Shown here piece by piece: positions 30,246 to 38,868 of a stretch of 64,000 bases of DNA. Position 1 is the first letter of the stretch. The number at the start of each line of letters is the position of its first letter. This DNA comes from Lachnospiraceae bacterium (lineage in GTDB: Bacteria > Bacillota > Clostridia > Lachnospirales > Lachnospiraceae), in contig CAJTEW010000005.1 in assembly GCA_910575605.1 (NCBI GenBank), positions 122,689 through 186,688 on the forward strand, given 5' to 3'. The notes beneath the pieces were generated by a model. The model was not told the DNA's origin. It saw only the letters and a program-made list of their open reading frames with translations, and did not search any database. The translations under genes and the position numbers were made by a program.

Positions 30246-30304
30246 AAAAGTGCCTGTCCCCACCTTGGTTGGGGACAGGCACTTTTTCATTTTACCCCGT
30301 CCCC
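30228..30304. repeat. 75-bp-class long palindrome, copy 2
   Basis: Same arms as copy 1 (GGGGACGGGGTAAAATGAAA, AAGTGCCTGTCCCC) with no mismatch between arms and centre ACCTTGGTT. It lies between the convergent DUF4125 and lacI-type genes, contains the 3' ends of both, and should act as a bidirectional terminator. Confidence 0.92.
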
Positions 30305-31291
30305 AACTACTCTTGCGCAGGTTTGTCCAGGAATAAAAATAGATTCCACAATTTTTTCACCTGGTATATTAGGATGTTCAATTAGAGAATAAAACAATTC
30401 TTCTGCAATTTTCGGTATATTTTGTTCTACTGTTGTCAAAGGCACAGGCAGAAACTCATCCAGTACGTGATCAAATCCGCATACAGATAAGGTACCAGGT
30501 ATATCAATATTCATAGATCTGGCCTCGTTTATTACTCCTAATGCTACCATATCATTTGCGCAGAGAAGTGCGGTAGGCATTTCAGGAAGGGACAGATAGT
30601 AATTTAAGGCCTGCCTTCCCAGCTTTGTATCCAGTGCGTCACCTTCCTGATATACATATTCTGATTTGAAAGGTATCTTTTTTTCTTCCAGTTCATCAAG
30701 ATATCCCTGATAGCGTTTTTCTACAGAAACGAATTTGTGTTTTGAGCCTACAAAGGCAATTTTGTGATGGCCCAGGTTATGCAGGTAATTTATAATTTTA
30801 CGGATAATATGGTAATTTTCTGATGTTACAAAAGGAACATTGTCACCTTCTTTTCTGTCCAAAGAAACAAAAGGTATTTCTATATTTTTAAATAACTTGT
30901 TTGAAACACCTTCTGTTAAAATAATTCCAATGCATCGTTTTGCAATGCAAAATTTTAAGTATTCTTTTTCCTTTTCTATATCATTTTCTGTATCGCATAT
31001 AAGCAATGTATAGTGCTCTTTAAAACAAATATTATTTAGCTCCATAATCAGGTTAGTAAAAAATGGATTGCTGATATCATAAATAAATATAGCAATCGTA
31101 TTTGATGATTTAGAAAATATGTTCTTTATGGTCTCGTTTGGGATATAGTTGTGCTCTTTTATAATTCTTTCTACTTTTTTTCTTGTCTGTTCCGAACATT
31201 TCTCAGGATGATTAATTACCCGTGAAACGGTTGCAGTCGAGACCTCCGCTATCTGTGCAATTTCCCGAATACCTAAAAATTTATTTTCCAT
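30287..31291 (-). CDS. LacI-family transcriptional regulator
   Basis: A 334-residue repressor: N-terminal HTH IREIAQIAEVSTATVSRVIN with hinge, then a periplasmic-binding-protein-like effector domain (IAIFIYDISNPFFTNLIMEL, ALLCANDMVALGVINEARSM, LSVCGFDHVLDEFLPVPLTT). It is divergent from the glycyl radical enzyme operon, and the likely operator TGTAAC-AA-GTTACA lies just past the -10 box of that promoter, so it probably represses the operon until the sugar is present. The last residues GDGVK and the stop are encoded by the palindromic repeat. Confidence 0.93.
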   Translation of the reverse strand: MENKFLGIREIAQIAEVSTATVSRVINHPEKCSEQTRKKVERIIKEHNYIPNETIKNIFSKSSNTIAIFIYDISNPFFTNLIMELNNICFKEHYTLLICDTENDIEKEKEYLKFCIAKRCIGIILTEGVSNKLFKNIEIPFVSLDRKEGDNVPFVTSENYHIIRKIINYLHNLGHHKIAFVGSKHKFVSVEKRYQGYLDELEEKKIPFKSEYVYQEGDALDTKLGRQALNYYLSLPEMPTALLCANDMVALGVINEARSMNIDIPGTLSVCGFDHVLDEFLPVPLTTVEQNIPKIAEELFYSLIEHPNIPGEKIVESIFIPGQTCARVVGDGVK

Positions 31292-31380
31292 GTTTTTATT
31301 TTCCTTTCTCTAATACTAATATTTTACCATATCTTTTTCAGAATTTCTCTTATTAAAAAAATAATATGTCAATAGTAATT

Positions 31381-31394
31381 AGTAACAAGTATTA
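31381..31394. promoter_or_regulatory. Possible second LacI-type operator
   Basis: AGTAACAAGTATTA resembles the 31514 operator (TGTAACAAGTTACA) and lies about 90 bp upstream of the lacI-type gene, suggesting autoregulation. Imperfect. Confidence 0.35.
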
Positions 31395-31481
31395 TTTAAG
31401 AAAAAATCATATTTTATAAGAAAAATTGCATAAAAATAAAATATAAAAATTGGAAACTATTAACAATATGTATAATCAGTG

Positions 31482-31510
31482 TTGACAAAATCTGAAATAA
31501 AAAGTATGAT
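31482..31510 (+). promoter_or_regulatory. Promoter of the glycyl radical enzyme operon
   Basis: TTGACA, 17 bp, TATGAT: perfect -35 and good -10, 67 bp before the ATG. The rest of the 286-bp intergenic region is AT-rich. Confidence 0.85.
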
Positions 31511-31513
31511 GTA

Positions 31514-31527
31514 TGTAACAAGTTACA
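31514..31527. promoter_or_regulatory. LacI-family operator candidate
   Basis: TGTAAC-AA-GTTACA, a perfect 6-2-6 palindrome directly downstream of the -10 box and overlapping the expected transcription start, a repressing position. Confidence 0.7.
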
Positions 31528-31577
31528 TTATCATTAAAAAGTAACAGAACAGAAGGAATCTAACAGGAGGTAAAAAG

Positions 31578-33989
31578 ATGAATTATCGTATACAAAAATT
31601 ACGTAAAGAGCTGATGGACCAGAAGCCGTATGTAGACGGCGAGAGATGTAAGATTTTTACTGAATCTATGAAGACAACAGATGGACTCCCGATTATTATC
31701 AGGCGTGCAAAGTCATTCTATGAAGTACTTGATAAAATGACTGTATGGGTAAAGCCGGGTGAGCTGATTGCAGGAAATCAGTCTAAGACTGCCAAAGGTG
31801 CGCCGATTTATCCAGAATATTCTGCACAGTGGATTTTAGAAGAACTTGACGGAAAGCCTTACAGATGGGAAGACAGGCCGGGAGATAAGTTTTATATTAC
31901 CCCAGAGGATGAAAAATTAGTTCGTGAATGTGCAGAATTTTGGAACGGAAAAACAGTTTATGATTATGTAAGAAAGAATCTTCCAGAAGAAGTTAATGCA
32001 GCATGGGATGCAGGAGTTACAGATGAGACTTGGGTATGTGCAGCAGGATTAGGAAATGAAATACCGGATTATAAGCTTGTTGTTGAAAAAGGTCTAGAGA
32101 ATGTAATAGCAAGGATTCAGGAAAAGCTAGACAGTCTTGATATGATGGAGCCGGATTCTCTTAAGAAAAAACAGTTTTTGGATGCAGCTCTATTAGGAAA
32201 TAAGGCAGTAATTAATTTTGCCAGAAGAATTGCAGATAAATGCGAAGAGGAAGCAGGAAAATGTGAAATAGAAGAATATAAGAAAGAGTTATTGGAGCTT
32301 GCCGAGATTTGCCGTAATGTTCCGCTTCATCCGGCTAAAACTTTCCAGGAAGCAGTTCAGTCTATTTTTATTATATTGCTTGCAGTACATTTAGAGTCTA
32401 ACGGGCATGCTATTTCCCTTGGAAGGTTTGACCAGTATGTGTATCCATTATATGAAAAAGATATAAAGGAAGGAAGAATTACAGAGGAAAGAGCTCTGGA
32501 AATTTTGGAATGTTTTTTTATCAAATGTAATGAGATAAATAAGCTCCGTTCCTGGCCGGACACAGAATTTTTCATGGGATATCAAATGTTTATAAATATG
32601 GCAGTCTGCGGACAGACAGCAGACGGAAAGGATGCTGCTAATGCTGTATCCATGCTGTGTATTAAGTCATGTCGTGAACTAAAGCTTATTACTCCTTCTG
32701 TTTCGATCAAATATTTTGACGGTACAAAGGATGAGGTTTTATTAAATGCTTTGGAAGCAGCTATTGAGCATAAGGGCGGTATGCCTGCATTTTATAATGA
32801 CAATGCATTTATTAAGACTCTGCGTGATATGGGAATTGCCGAAGAGGATCTGGTTGACTGGAGCCCTGATGGATGTATTGAAGCTTCTATTCCAGGAAAA
32901 TGGGATTTTGCAGCAAAGGGACCTTGGCTGAACGTAGAAAAGGTGCTTGAGATTACTTTAAACAATGGTACAGATCCGGCAACTGGAACACTATTTAAAA
33001 AGACCAGTAAGAATATAGAAGATTGTAAGTCCATTGATGAAGTTTTTGAAGAATTTAAGGTGATGCTCAAATACTTCATGGACCTGAACTGTATAACAGA
33101 GCATGTAAATGATGACGTACATGTCAGATATGATTTAAATGCATTTCGTTCTTCTCTTGTAGAGGATTGTATTGGAAGGTGTCTGGATTTGGTAGAGGGA
33201 GGTGCTCTTTATTCTGCAGACGGCGGTCCGACAGCAGGCTCTATAAGCTCTGGAGATGCACTGACAGCCATTGAGTATCTTGTATTTGATAAGAAGCTTC
33301 TTACAATGGAACAGGTTCTTCATGCATGTAAGACAAATTTCCAGGATGAGAGTACTTTCCCGACTGGAAGTGAGATTCAGCTTCTTATGAAAAATAAAGC
33401 ACCGAAGTTTGGAAATGATGATGACTATGCAGATAAATGGGTAGTTGCTGTAGAAGATTATATTGGCTCAAGCTTAAGGCATAATTATAAAAGTTCAAAA
33501 TATGGAAAGGGCCCGGTTCCGTGCTGCTTTTCATATAGCCAGAGCCCTGTTACCGGAAATATTTCTTTTGGAAGCAGAATCGGCGCGACGCCAGATGGAA
33601 GAGAAGCTGGTTCTCCTGTTAATAATGGAGTTTCTCCTGCAAATGGATCTGAAAGAAGTGGTGCTACTGCAGCCTGCAATTCTGTCGGAAAGATTCCGAC
33701 CATCTGGGATCAGAAGGGAAATATTTTCAATATGAGACTGGCTCCTTCTACCATTGCAACAGAGGAATCCAGAAAGAAAATTGTCAGTATGATGAGAGCA
33801 TTTTTCAGCAAGGATGGACAGCAGATTCAGTTTAACGTTACGGACAATGAAACTCTTAAGGCAGCACAGAAAAATCCAGAGGAGTATTCTGACCTCATGG
33901 TACGTGTATCGGGTTACAGTGCACTTTTCACTTCTCTTGGTGAGTCGGCACAAAATGACGTCATTAACAGAACAGAGGTAGAGCTATAA
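31578..33989 (+). CDS. Glycyl radical enzyme (PFL/dehydratase-like), substrate unknown
   Basis: An 803-residue member of the pyruvate formate-lyase superfamily. The active-site loop is SPDGCIEASIPG with thiyl radical Cys433 and Glu435; a Cys-x-Glu pair is typical of dehydratases and C-X lyases rather than pyruvate formate-lyase (Cys-Cys). The radical loop is LMVRVSGYSALFTSLG with Gly779 near the C-terminus, ending NRTEVEL. The motif differs from the GCVEP I associate with glycerol/propanediol dehydratases and choline TMA-lyase. It is first in an operon with its activase, a sugar kinase, an ABC importer and a class II aldolase. Propanediol dehydratase of a rhamnose/fucose route is one option; no microcompartment shell or diol enzymes are nearby. 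Confidence 0.92.
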   Translation: MNYRIQKLRKELMDQKPYVDGERCKIFTESMKTTDGLPIIIRRAKSFYEVLDKMTVWVKPGELIAGNQSKTAKGAPIYPEYSAQWILEELDGKPYRWEDRPGDKFYITPEDEKLVRECAEFWNGKTVYDYVRKNLPEEVNAAWDAGVTDETWVCAAGLGNEIPDYKLVVEKGLENVIARIQEKLDSLDMMEPDSLKKKQFLDAALLGNKAVINFARRIADKCEEEAGKCEIEEYKKELLELAEICRNVPLHPAKTFQEAVQSIFIILLAVHLESNGHAISLGRFDQYVYPLYEKDIKEGRITEERALEILECFFIKCNEINKLRSWPDTEFFMGYQMFINMAVCGQTADGKDAANAVSMLCIKSCRELKLITPSVSIKYFDGTKDEVLLNALEAAIEHKGGMPAFYNDNAFIKTLRDMGIAEEDLVDWSPDGCIEASIPGKWDFAAKGPWLNVEKVLEITLNNGTDPATGTLFKKTSKNIEDCKSIDEVFEEFKVMLKYFMDLNCITEHVNDDVHVRYDLNAFRSSLVEDCIGRCLDLVEGGALYSADGGPTAGSISSGDALTAIEYLVFDKKLLTMEQVLHACKTNFQDESTFPTGSEIQLLMKNKAPKFGNDDDYADKWVVAVEDYIGSSLRHNYKSSKYGKGPVPCCFSYSQSPVTGNISFGSRIGATPDGREAGSPVNNGVSPANGSERSGATAACNSVGKIPTIWDQKGNIFNMRLAPSTIATEESRKKIVSMMRAFFSKDGQQIQFNVTDNETLKAAQKNPEEYSDLMVRVSGYSALFTSLGESAQNDVINRTEVEL

Positions 33990-34889
33990 GTGAGAATATT
34001 TAATATTGAGAGATGCTCAACGGAGGACGGCCCTGGAATACGGACAACTGTATTTCTAAAAGGATGCCTTCTTAGATGTAAATGGTGTGCAAATCCGGAA
34101 TCACAGCTTTTTAAGCCTCAGATTTTATTTAAATCAGTAAAATGTGTCGGATGCGGGCGGTGTCTTAAGACCTGCCCCTCCGGGGCAATTTATCATCATC
34201 CTGATTTTGGAATGATTACAGATGAAAAGAAATGTAGCATGTGCGGAAGGTGTATAGATACATGTTATGCAGATGCCAGAGTGATTCAAGGTGAGGATTA
34301 TACTGTAGAAGAACTGATGAATGAGCTTGTAAAGGATGAAGCTTATTATCTTGCAAGCGGAGGAGGTATTACATTCAGTGGAGGAGAGCCTCTTTTATAT
34401 GCATCTGAAATCAAAGAATGTTCTATATTAGCACATAAAAGAAAATGGAATGTGCTTATTGAAACATGCGGGCAGGTTCCGCAGAAAAATCTAGAGGAAG
34501 CTGCAGACTATGTAGACATTATTTACTGTGATTATAAGCATTTTTCTGGAGAAAGACATCTCGAGCTTACTGGAAAGGATAATAGGGAAATCTTAGATAA
34601 TATAAGATGGATAGATACCAATTTTAAAGGTGATTTTTATCTTAGATATCCTTATATCCCGGGCTGTAATGATGAAGAGAGCGCAATTGAAAAATTTCTG
34701 GAATTTGTCAAAGGGTTAAAAAAGGTTAAGGAAGTTATATTTCTTCCTTACCACAGGCTTGGATTCGACAAATATCAGGGCTTGGGACGTGTATATGAAA
34801 TGGGAAATATGGAATCACTGAAAGTAAAGGATCTCCAATTTTTAAAAGAATACGAGAATAAATATGCTGTAAAAATTTCTGTGCAATAA
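33990..34889 (+). CDS. Glycyl radical enzyme activase (radical SAM)
   Basis: A 299-residue radical SAM protein that abstracts hydrogen from the Gly of the preceding enzyme. The SAM cluster motif is FLKGCLLRCKWCANPESQ (CxxxCxxC). A two-cluster ferredoxin insert follows: CVGCGRCLKTCPSGA and CSMCGRCIDTCYADA, as in activases of dehydratase-type glycyl radical enzymes. GGGITFSGGEPLL is the GGE motif. Start is GTG at 33990, immediately after the enzyme stop codon, indicating tight coupling. Confidence 0.96.
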   Translation: MRIFNIERCSTEDGPGIRTTVFLKGCLLRCKWCANPESQLFKPQILFKSVKCVGCGRCLKTCPSGAIYHHPDFGMITDEKKCSMCGRCIDTCYADARVIQGEDYTVEELMNELVKDEAYYLASGGGITFSGGEPLLYASEIKECSILAHKRKWNVLIETCGQVPQKNLEEAADYVDIIYCDYKHFSGERHLELTGKDNREILDNIRWIDTNFKGDFYLRYPYIPGCNDEESAIEKFLEFVKGLKKVKEVIFLPYHRLGFDKYQGLGRVYEMGNMESLKVKDLQFLKEYENKYAVKISVQ

Positions 34890-34899
34890 GGAGAAGCAT

Positions 34900-36324
34900 A
34901 TGAGCGAAAAAAAAATTATGGTGGCATTGGACTGCGGCAATTCCTCCTTCCGAATTGTGGCGGGACAGTATAAAGAAGGAAGGATTCATAGTGAAGTTAT
35001 AAAACAGATACCAAATAATATGGTAAAAATCGGAAAATACTATTACTGGGATCTTCTACATATTTTTCATGAGTTTAAAACAGCTCTAAAAGAATGTGCG
35101 GCAAAATATGAAAAAATAGATTCTATTGGTATCTGTACATGGGGTGTAGATTTTGCATTTTTTGACAGAGAAGGTCATATGCTTTCTAATCCTCTTTCCT
35201 ACAGAAATGTTATTGGAGAGGAGCAGCTTTCAAAATTAGACAGTGAAGATAAAAAACAGATGTTTTATGATACAGGAATCTTGTGTGATAAGATTAATTC
35301 TCTGTATATGATGTCTGGAATGAAGGAGATTTTTCCACATATTTTGTCTGCAGCGGATAAATGTCTTATGGTACCAGATATATTAAATTATTTCCTTACA
35401 GGCGAGATGGTTAATGAGCCAAGTGAATTAAGCACCACACAGCTTATGTCAGCTAAGGAAAGGAAAATTAGTAAGGCAGTATGTGAAAGATTTGAAATTG
35501 ACGAAAATATTTTCTGTAGAATAGGAGAGCATGGAAAGGCTATCGGAAGGGTAAGGGAGGATATACTAGAGGAAATTGGGGTAGAATATAATATTCCGGT
35601 TATCTGTGTACCTTCCCATGATACAGCTTCTGCAGTGGCTGCTATACCGGCATTAGAAGAAAATTTTGGTTTTATAAGCTGTGGGACATGGTCATTAATT
35701 GGAACAGAACTAAAGGAGCCTGTCTGCAGTGAGGAGGTAAGAAAGGCAAACCTTACAAATGAGGTTGGAGCTTTTGGAAAAATAACATTATTAAAAAATA
35801 GTGCTGGAATGTTTATTATAAATCAGCTAAAGAAAGAATATGATTTCTTCTGTAATGAAAAAACATCTTGGGAAACAATTTCTGCTCTTGCAGAGAAATG
35901 TGACAGCAATGCAATTTTAGATTTAAATGATGCAGCATTTTTTAATCCGTCCAGCATGTCAAAAGCTGTATGGGAATCTTTAAGGGAAAGCGGCCAGGTG
36001 TCCGGTGAATTAAGATGGGATGTTCTGTTTCGAACATTTTACGATTCACTGGCTCGTGTATATGCAGAAACTATCCGGGATATAGAACAAGTTACAGGAA
36101 ATAAATTTGAAAAGGTCTATATTGTAGGAGGGGGAACTGCAAGCAGAGTACTTCTTAAGCTGTCCGCTTTTTATATGAAGAAACCTATTGTGGTGTGTTA
36201 CGGAGAGAGTACATCTATGGGAAATTTGGGCGTACAGTTAAAATATTTTCATGAAGAATTTACACTTTCAGATATCAGACGGATTATTGCAGAGTCCTAT
36301 AAAACAGAAATATTTGAATTATAA
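34900..36324 (+). CDS. FGGY-family carbohydrate kinase (RhaB-like)
   Basis: A 474-residue sugar kinase. N-terminal phosphate motif MVALDCGNSSFRIVAG, then ICTWGVDFAFFDREGHMLSN, VPSHDTASAVAAIPA, FISCGTWSLIGTEL and the C-terminal ATP-site VYIVGGGTASRVLLKL. These features place it near L-rhamnulokinase; substrate is not proven and no matching isomerase lies in the operon. It probably phosphorylates a ketose at C1 for the aldolase encoded at 40000. AAGGAG precedes the start. Confidence 0.88.
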   Translation: MSEKKIMVALDCGNSSFRIVAGQYKEGRIHSEVIKQIPNNMVKIGKYYYWDLLHIFHEFKTALKECAAKYEKIDSIGICTWGVDFAFFDREGHMLSNPLSYRNVIGEEQLSKLDSEDKKQMFYDTGILCDKINSLYMMSGMKEIFPHILSAADKCLMVPDILNYFLTGEMVNEPSELSTTQLMSAKERKISKAVCERFEIDENIFCRIGEHGKAIGRVREDILEEIGVEYNIPVICVPSHDTASAVAAIPALEENFGFISCGTWSLIGTELKEPVCSEEVRKANLTNEVGAFGKITLLKNSAGMFIINQLKKEYDFFCNEKTSWETISALAEKCDSNAILDLNDAAFFNPSSMSKAVWESLRESGQVSGELRWDVLFRTFYDSLARVYAETIRDIEQVTGNKFEKVYIVGGGTASRVLLKLSAFYMKKPIVVCYGESTSMGNLGVQLKYFHEEFTLSDIRRIIAESYKTEIFEL

Positions 36325-36336
36325 GGAGGTGAATTG

Positions 36337-37839
36337 ATGAGTGAAAATATTCTGGAAATGAAAAATATCACAAAAAGCTTTTTTGGAGTAAATGTCCTAA
36401 AGGATACAAGGCTTACTGTAAAAAAGGGAGAGGTTCATATTCTTCTTGGAGAAAATGGAGCAGGAAAGTCTACATTGATTAAAATATTGTCCGGCGCTTA
36501 TGCAAGAGAAGAAGGAACCATTATTTTTGACGGAGAAGAGCTTTCGCCTATGTCTCCGGGTGATGTGATAAAAAAAGGCATCAGTGTTATTTATCAGGAA
36601 TTTAATCTTGTTCCTGAAATGTCAATTTACGAAAATATCTTTCTCGGCAAAGAATATTCAAATGGAATACGTGTTGACCATAAAAGAGAGATAAAGGAAT
36701 CCAGAGAATATATGGAAAAGATAGGACTGAATGTCAGTCCCAAAACACTGATATCCCGGCTAAGCGTTGCTAAAAAACAGCTTGTGGAGATTGCAAAGGC
36801 AATATCAAATGATGTAAAGCTTCTTGTTCTTGATGAGCCAACAGCAGCTATTACAGATAAAGAAACGGAAATGTTGTTTGAGATTATTAGGGAGCTTAAA
36901 AGTCAGGGAATAGGAATCATCTATATCTCCCATCGTATGAGCGAGCTGTTTGAAATCGGAGATGTCTGTACAGTTATGCGTGATGGAGAATATGTGGGTA
37001 CGGTCAATATTAAAGATACTACAGAGGATGAGCTTACTGAAATGATGGTAGGAAGAAAAGTAAGCTTTGACAAAATTGAGAATGAGAATGTTGACTGGGA
37101 GGATGTGGTACTGTCTGTAAAGAATCTTGGATATAAGGATTTGGTAAAAAATGTATCATTTGACCTTCACAAAGGAGAAATTCTCGGATTTGCCGGACTT
37201 GTTGGGGCAGGACGTACAGAAACTGCAAAAACAATAATTGGAGATTATAAAAAGGACAGTGGAACTGTTTTTTATAAGGGAAAAGAAATTGGTACAGATT
37301 TATCGAAAAATATTAAGAATGGAATTGTATATTTAAGTGAGGATAGAAAGGACGAGGGTCTAATTCTTATGCATTCGGTTGCTGAAAATATAGCTCTTCC
37401 AAACCTTGACAAGCTGTGCCGGCCGTTTCTTAACCGGAGGATGGAGAGGAAAACTGCCAGGGAATATGTAGACAGTCTGAAAATTAAGACATTTTCGGAA
37501 TTAACAGAAGCAAAGAATCTGTCAGGAGGAAACCAGCAGAAGGTTGTAATTGCAAAATGGCTCTATTCAGATGCAGATATTTATATTTTTGATGAGCCTA
37601 CAAGGGGAATTGATGTAGGTGCAAGAGATGAAATTTACAATATTATGTATGAGCTTATTAAAAAGAAAGCTTCCATTATTATGATATCTTCAGATCTTGT
37701 AGAGGTTCTTAAAATGAGTGACAGAGTTGCTGTTATGGGAGATGGTGAGCTTAGGGCGGTACTTGATAATGACGGTGAGCTTACACAGCAGGATATTCTG
37801 AAAATTGAACTGGCAGAGGAGGTTAATAATGAAAAATAA
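36337..37839 (+). CDS. Sugar ABC transporter ATPase (RbsA-type, two domains)
   Basis: A 500-residue tandem ATPase powering a monosaccharide importer. Domain 1 has Walker A LLGENGAGKSTLIKIL and Walker B LLVLDEPTAAI; its signature (RLSVAKKQLVEIAKAI) is degenerate. Domain 2 has GLVGAGRTETAKTI in place of a full Walker A, as usual for the family, with signature NLSGGNQQKVVIAKWL and IYIFDEPTRGIDVGARDEIY. I start at ATG 36337; a TTG one codon earlier is also open. AAGGAGG lies 7 bp before. Confidence 0.94.
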   Translation: MSENILEMKNITKSFFGVNVLKDTRLTVKKGEVHILLGENGAGKSTLIKILSGAYAREEGTIIFDGEELSPMSPGDVIKKGISVIYQEFNLVPEMSIYENIFLGKEYSNGIRVDHKREIKESREYMEKIGLNVSPKTLISRLSVAKKQLVEIAKAISNDVKLLVLDEPTAAITDKETEMLFEIIRELKSQGIGIIYISHRMSELFEIGDVCTVMRDGEYVGTVNIKDTTEDELTEMMVGRKVSFDKIENENVDWEDVVLSVKNLGYKDLVKNVSFDLHKGEILGFAGLVGAGRTETAKTIIGDYKKDSGTVFYKGKEIGTDLSKNIKNGIVYLSEDRKDEGLILMHSVAENIALPNLDKLCRPFLNRRMERKTAREYVDSLKIKTFSELTEAKNLSGGNQQKVVIAKWLYSDADIYIFDEPTRGIDVGARDEIYNIMYELIKKKASIIMISSDLVEVLKMSDRVAVMGDGELRAVLDNDGELTQQDILKIELAEEVNNEK

Positions 37840-38785
37840 ACACAATATTAATTTGTCGGACTGGATTATTTATATAGGAATGATAGGAATCTTTTTTGTA
37901 TTCACAATTATATGTTCGGCAATGGGAAAAAATTTCCTGAATATCAATAATGTCATGAATATTGTCAATCAAGCGAGTATTAATGCCATTCTTGCTATTG
38001 GTGCATCTATTGTAATTCTTACAGGAGGAATTGACCTTTCAGTAGGTTCTGTCGTAGGTTTTGTAGGAATTTTTCTTGCCATGAATATTAAAAGTGGTAT
38101 GCCGATTCCTGTGGCAATTATTCTGTGTCTTATCTGCGGTGCAGTTATTGGCCTATTTAATGGAATTTTAATAAGCTACGGAAAAGTGCCGGCGTTTATT
38201 ACAACACTGGGTTCTATGCAGGCAGTCAGGGGTCTAGCTCAGATAATTAATGGCGGACAGGCAGTATCAGGATTTCCGCTGGAGATTGGTGCACTTATGA
38301 AAACAAAATTTTTTGGAGTTGTACCGATTGGAGTTTTATATGTAGTTGTATTTTATACAGTTATGATTTTGATTCTTTCTTATACAAAATTTGGAAGAGG
38401 AATCTATGCTCTGGGAGGAAATTCTCATGCAGCCCGTCTGTCGGGTATTAAGGTTAAAAAACTGGAGGTTATTGTATATATTCTGTGTGGTATGTTTGCA
38501 GCATTTGCTGGAGTAATGCTTTTAGCCCGGCTTCTTTATGCAGACCCAAGTGCAGGAAGTTCCTATGAGATGAATGCGATTGCTGCAGCGGTTATTGGAG
38601 GAATTTCCATGTCAGGAGGCAAGGGAAAGCTTGCAAATACAGTTGTAGGGGCAATTATCCTTGCAACACTGACAAACGGGCTTCAGATTATGAATGTAGC
38701 AACTTATTATCAGACAGTAATTACAGGATTAGTTGTTATTGTTGCCGTTTTTGCAGATAAGAGGAAAGAACGAAAAGCAGAATAA
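37829..38785 (+). CDS. Sugar ABC transporter permease (RbsC-type)
   Basis: A 318-residue permease with about nine to ten hydrophobic helices. Family signatures are ASIVILTGGIDLSVGSVVGF and YALGGNSHAARLSGIKVKKL, the EAA-like loop. The ATG at 37829 overlaps the ATPase gene end by 11 bases and follows AGAGGAGG; the open frame begins slightly earlier at 37805 but lacks a better site. It forms the membrane channel of the importer. Confidence 0.94.
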   Translation: MKNKHNINLSDWIIYIGMIGIFFVFTIICSAMGKNFLNINNVMNIVNQASINAILAIGASIVILTGGIDLSVGSVVGFVGIFLAMNIKSGMPIPVAIILCLICGAVIGLFNGILISYGKVPAFITTLGSMQAVRGLAQIINGGQAVSGFPLEIGALMKTKFFGVVPIGVLYVVVFYTVMILILSYTKFGRGIYALGGNSHAARLSGIKVKKLEVIVYILCGMFAAFAGVMLLARLLYADPSAGSSYEMNAIAAAVIGGISMSGGKGKLANTVVGAIILATLTNGLQIMNVATYYQTVITGLVVIVAVFADKRKERKAE

Positions 38786-38868
38786 CTAATGATAAAAACA
38801 TACACTTATAAAAAATTAAAAAAGTCAGCTATTACTACTAAACTAAAAAATTTTAAGGAGAGTATTCT

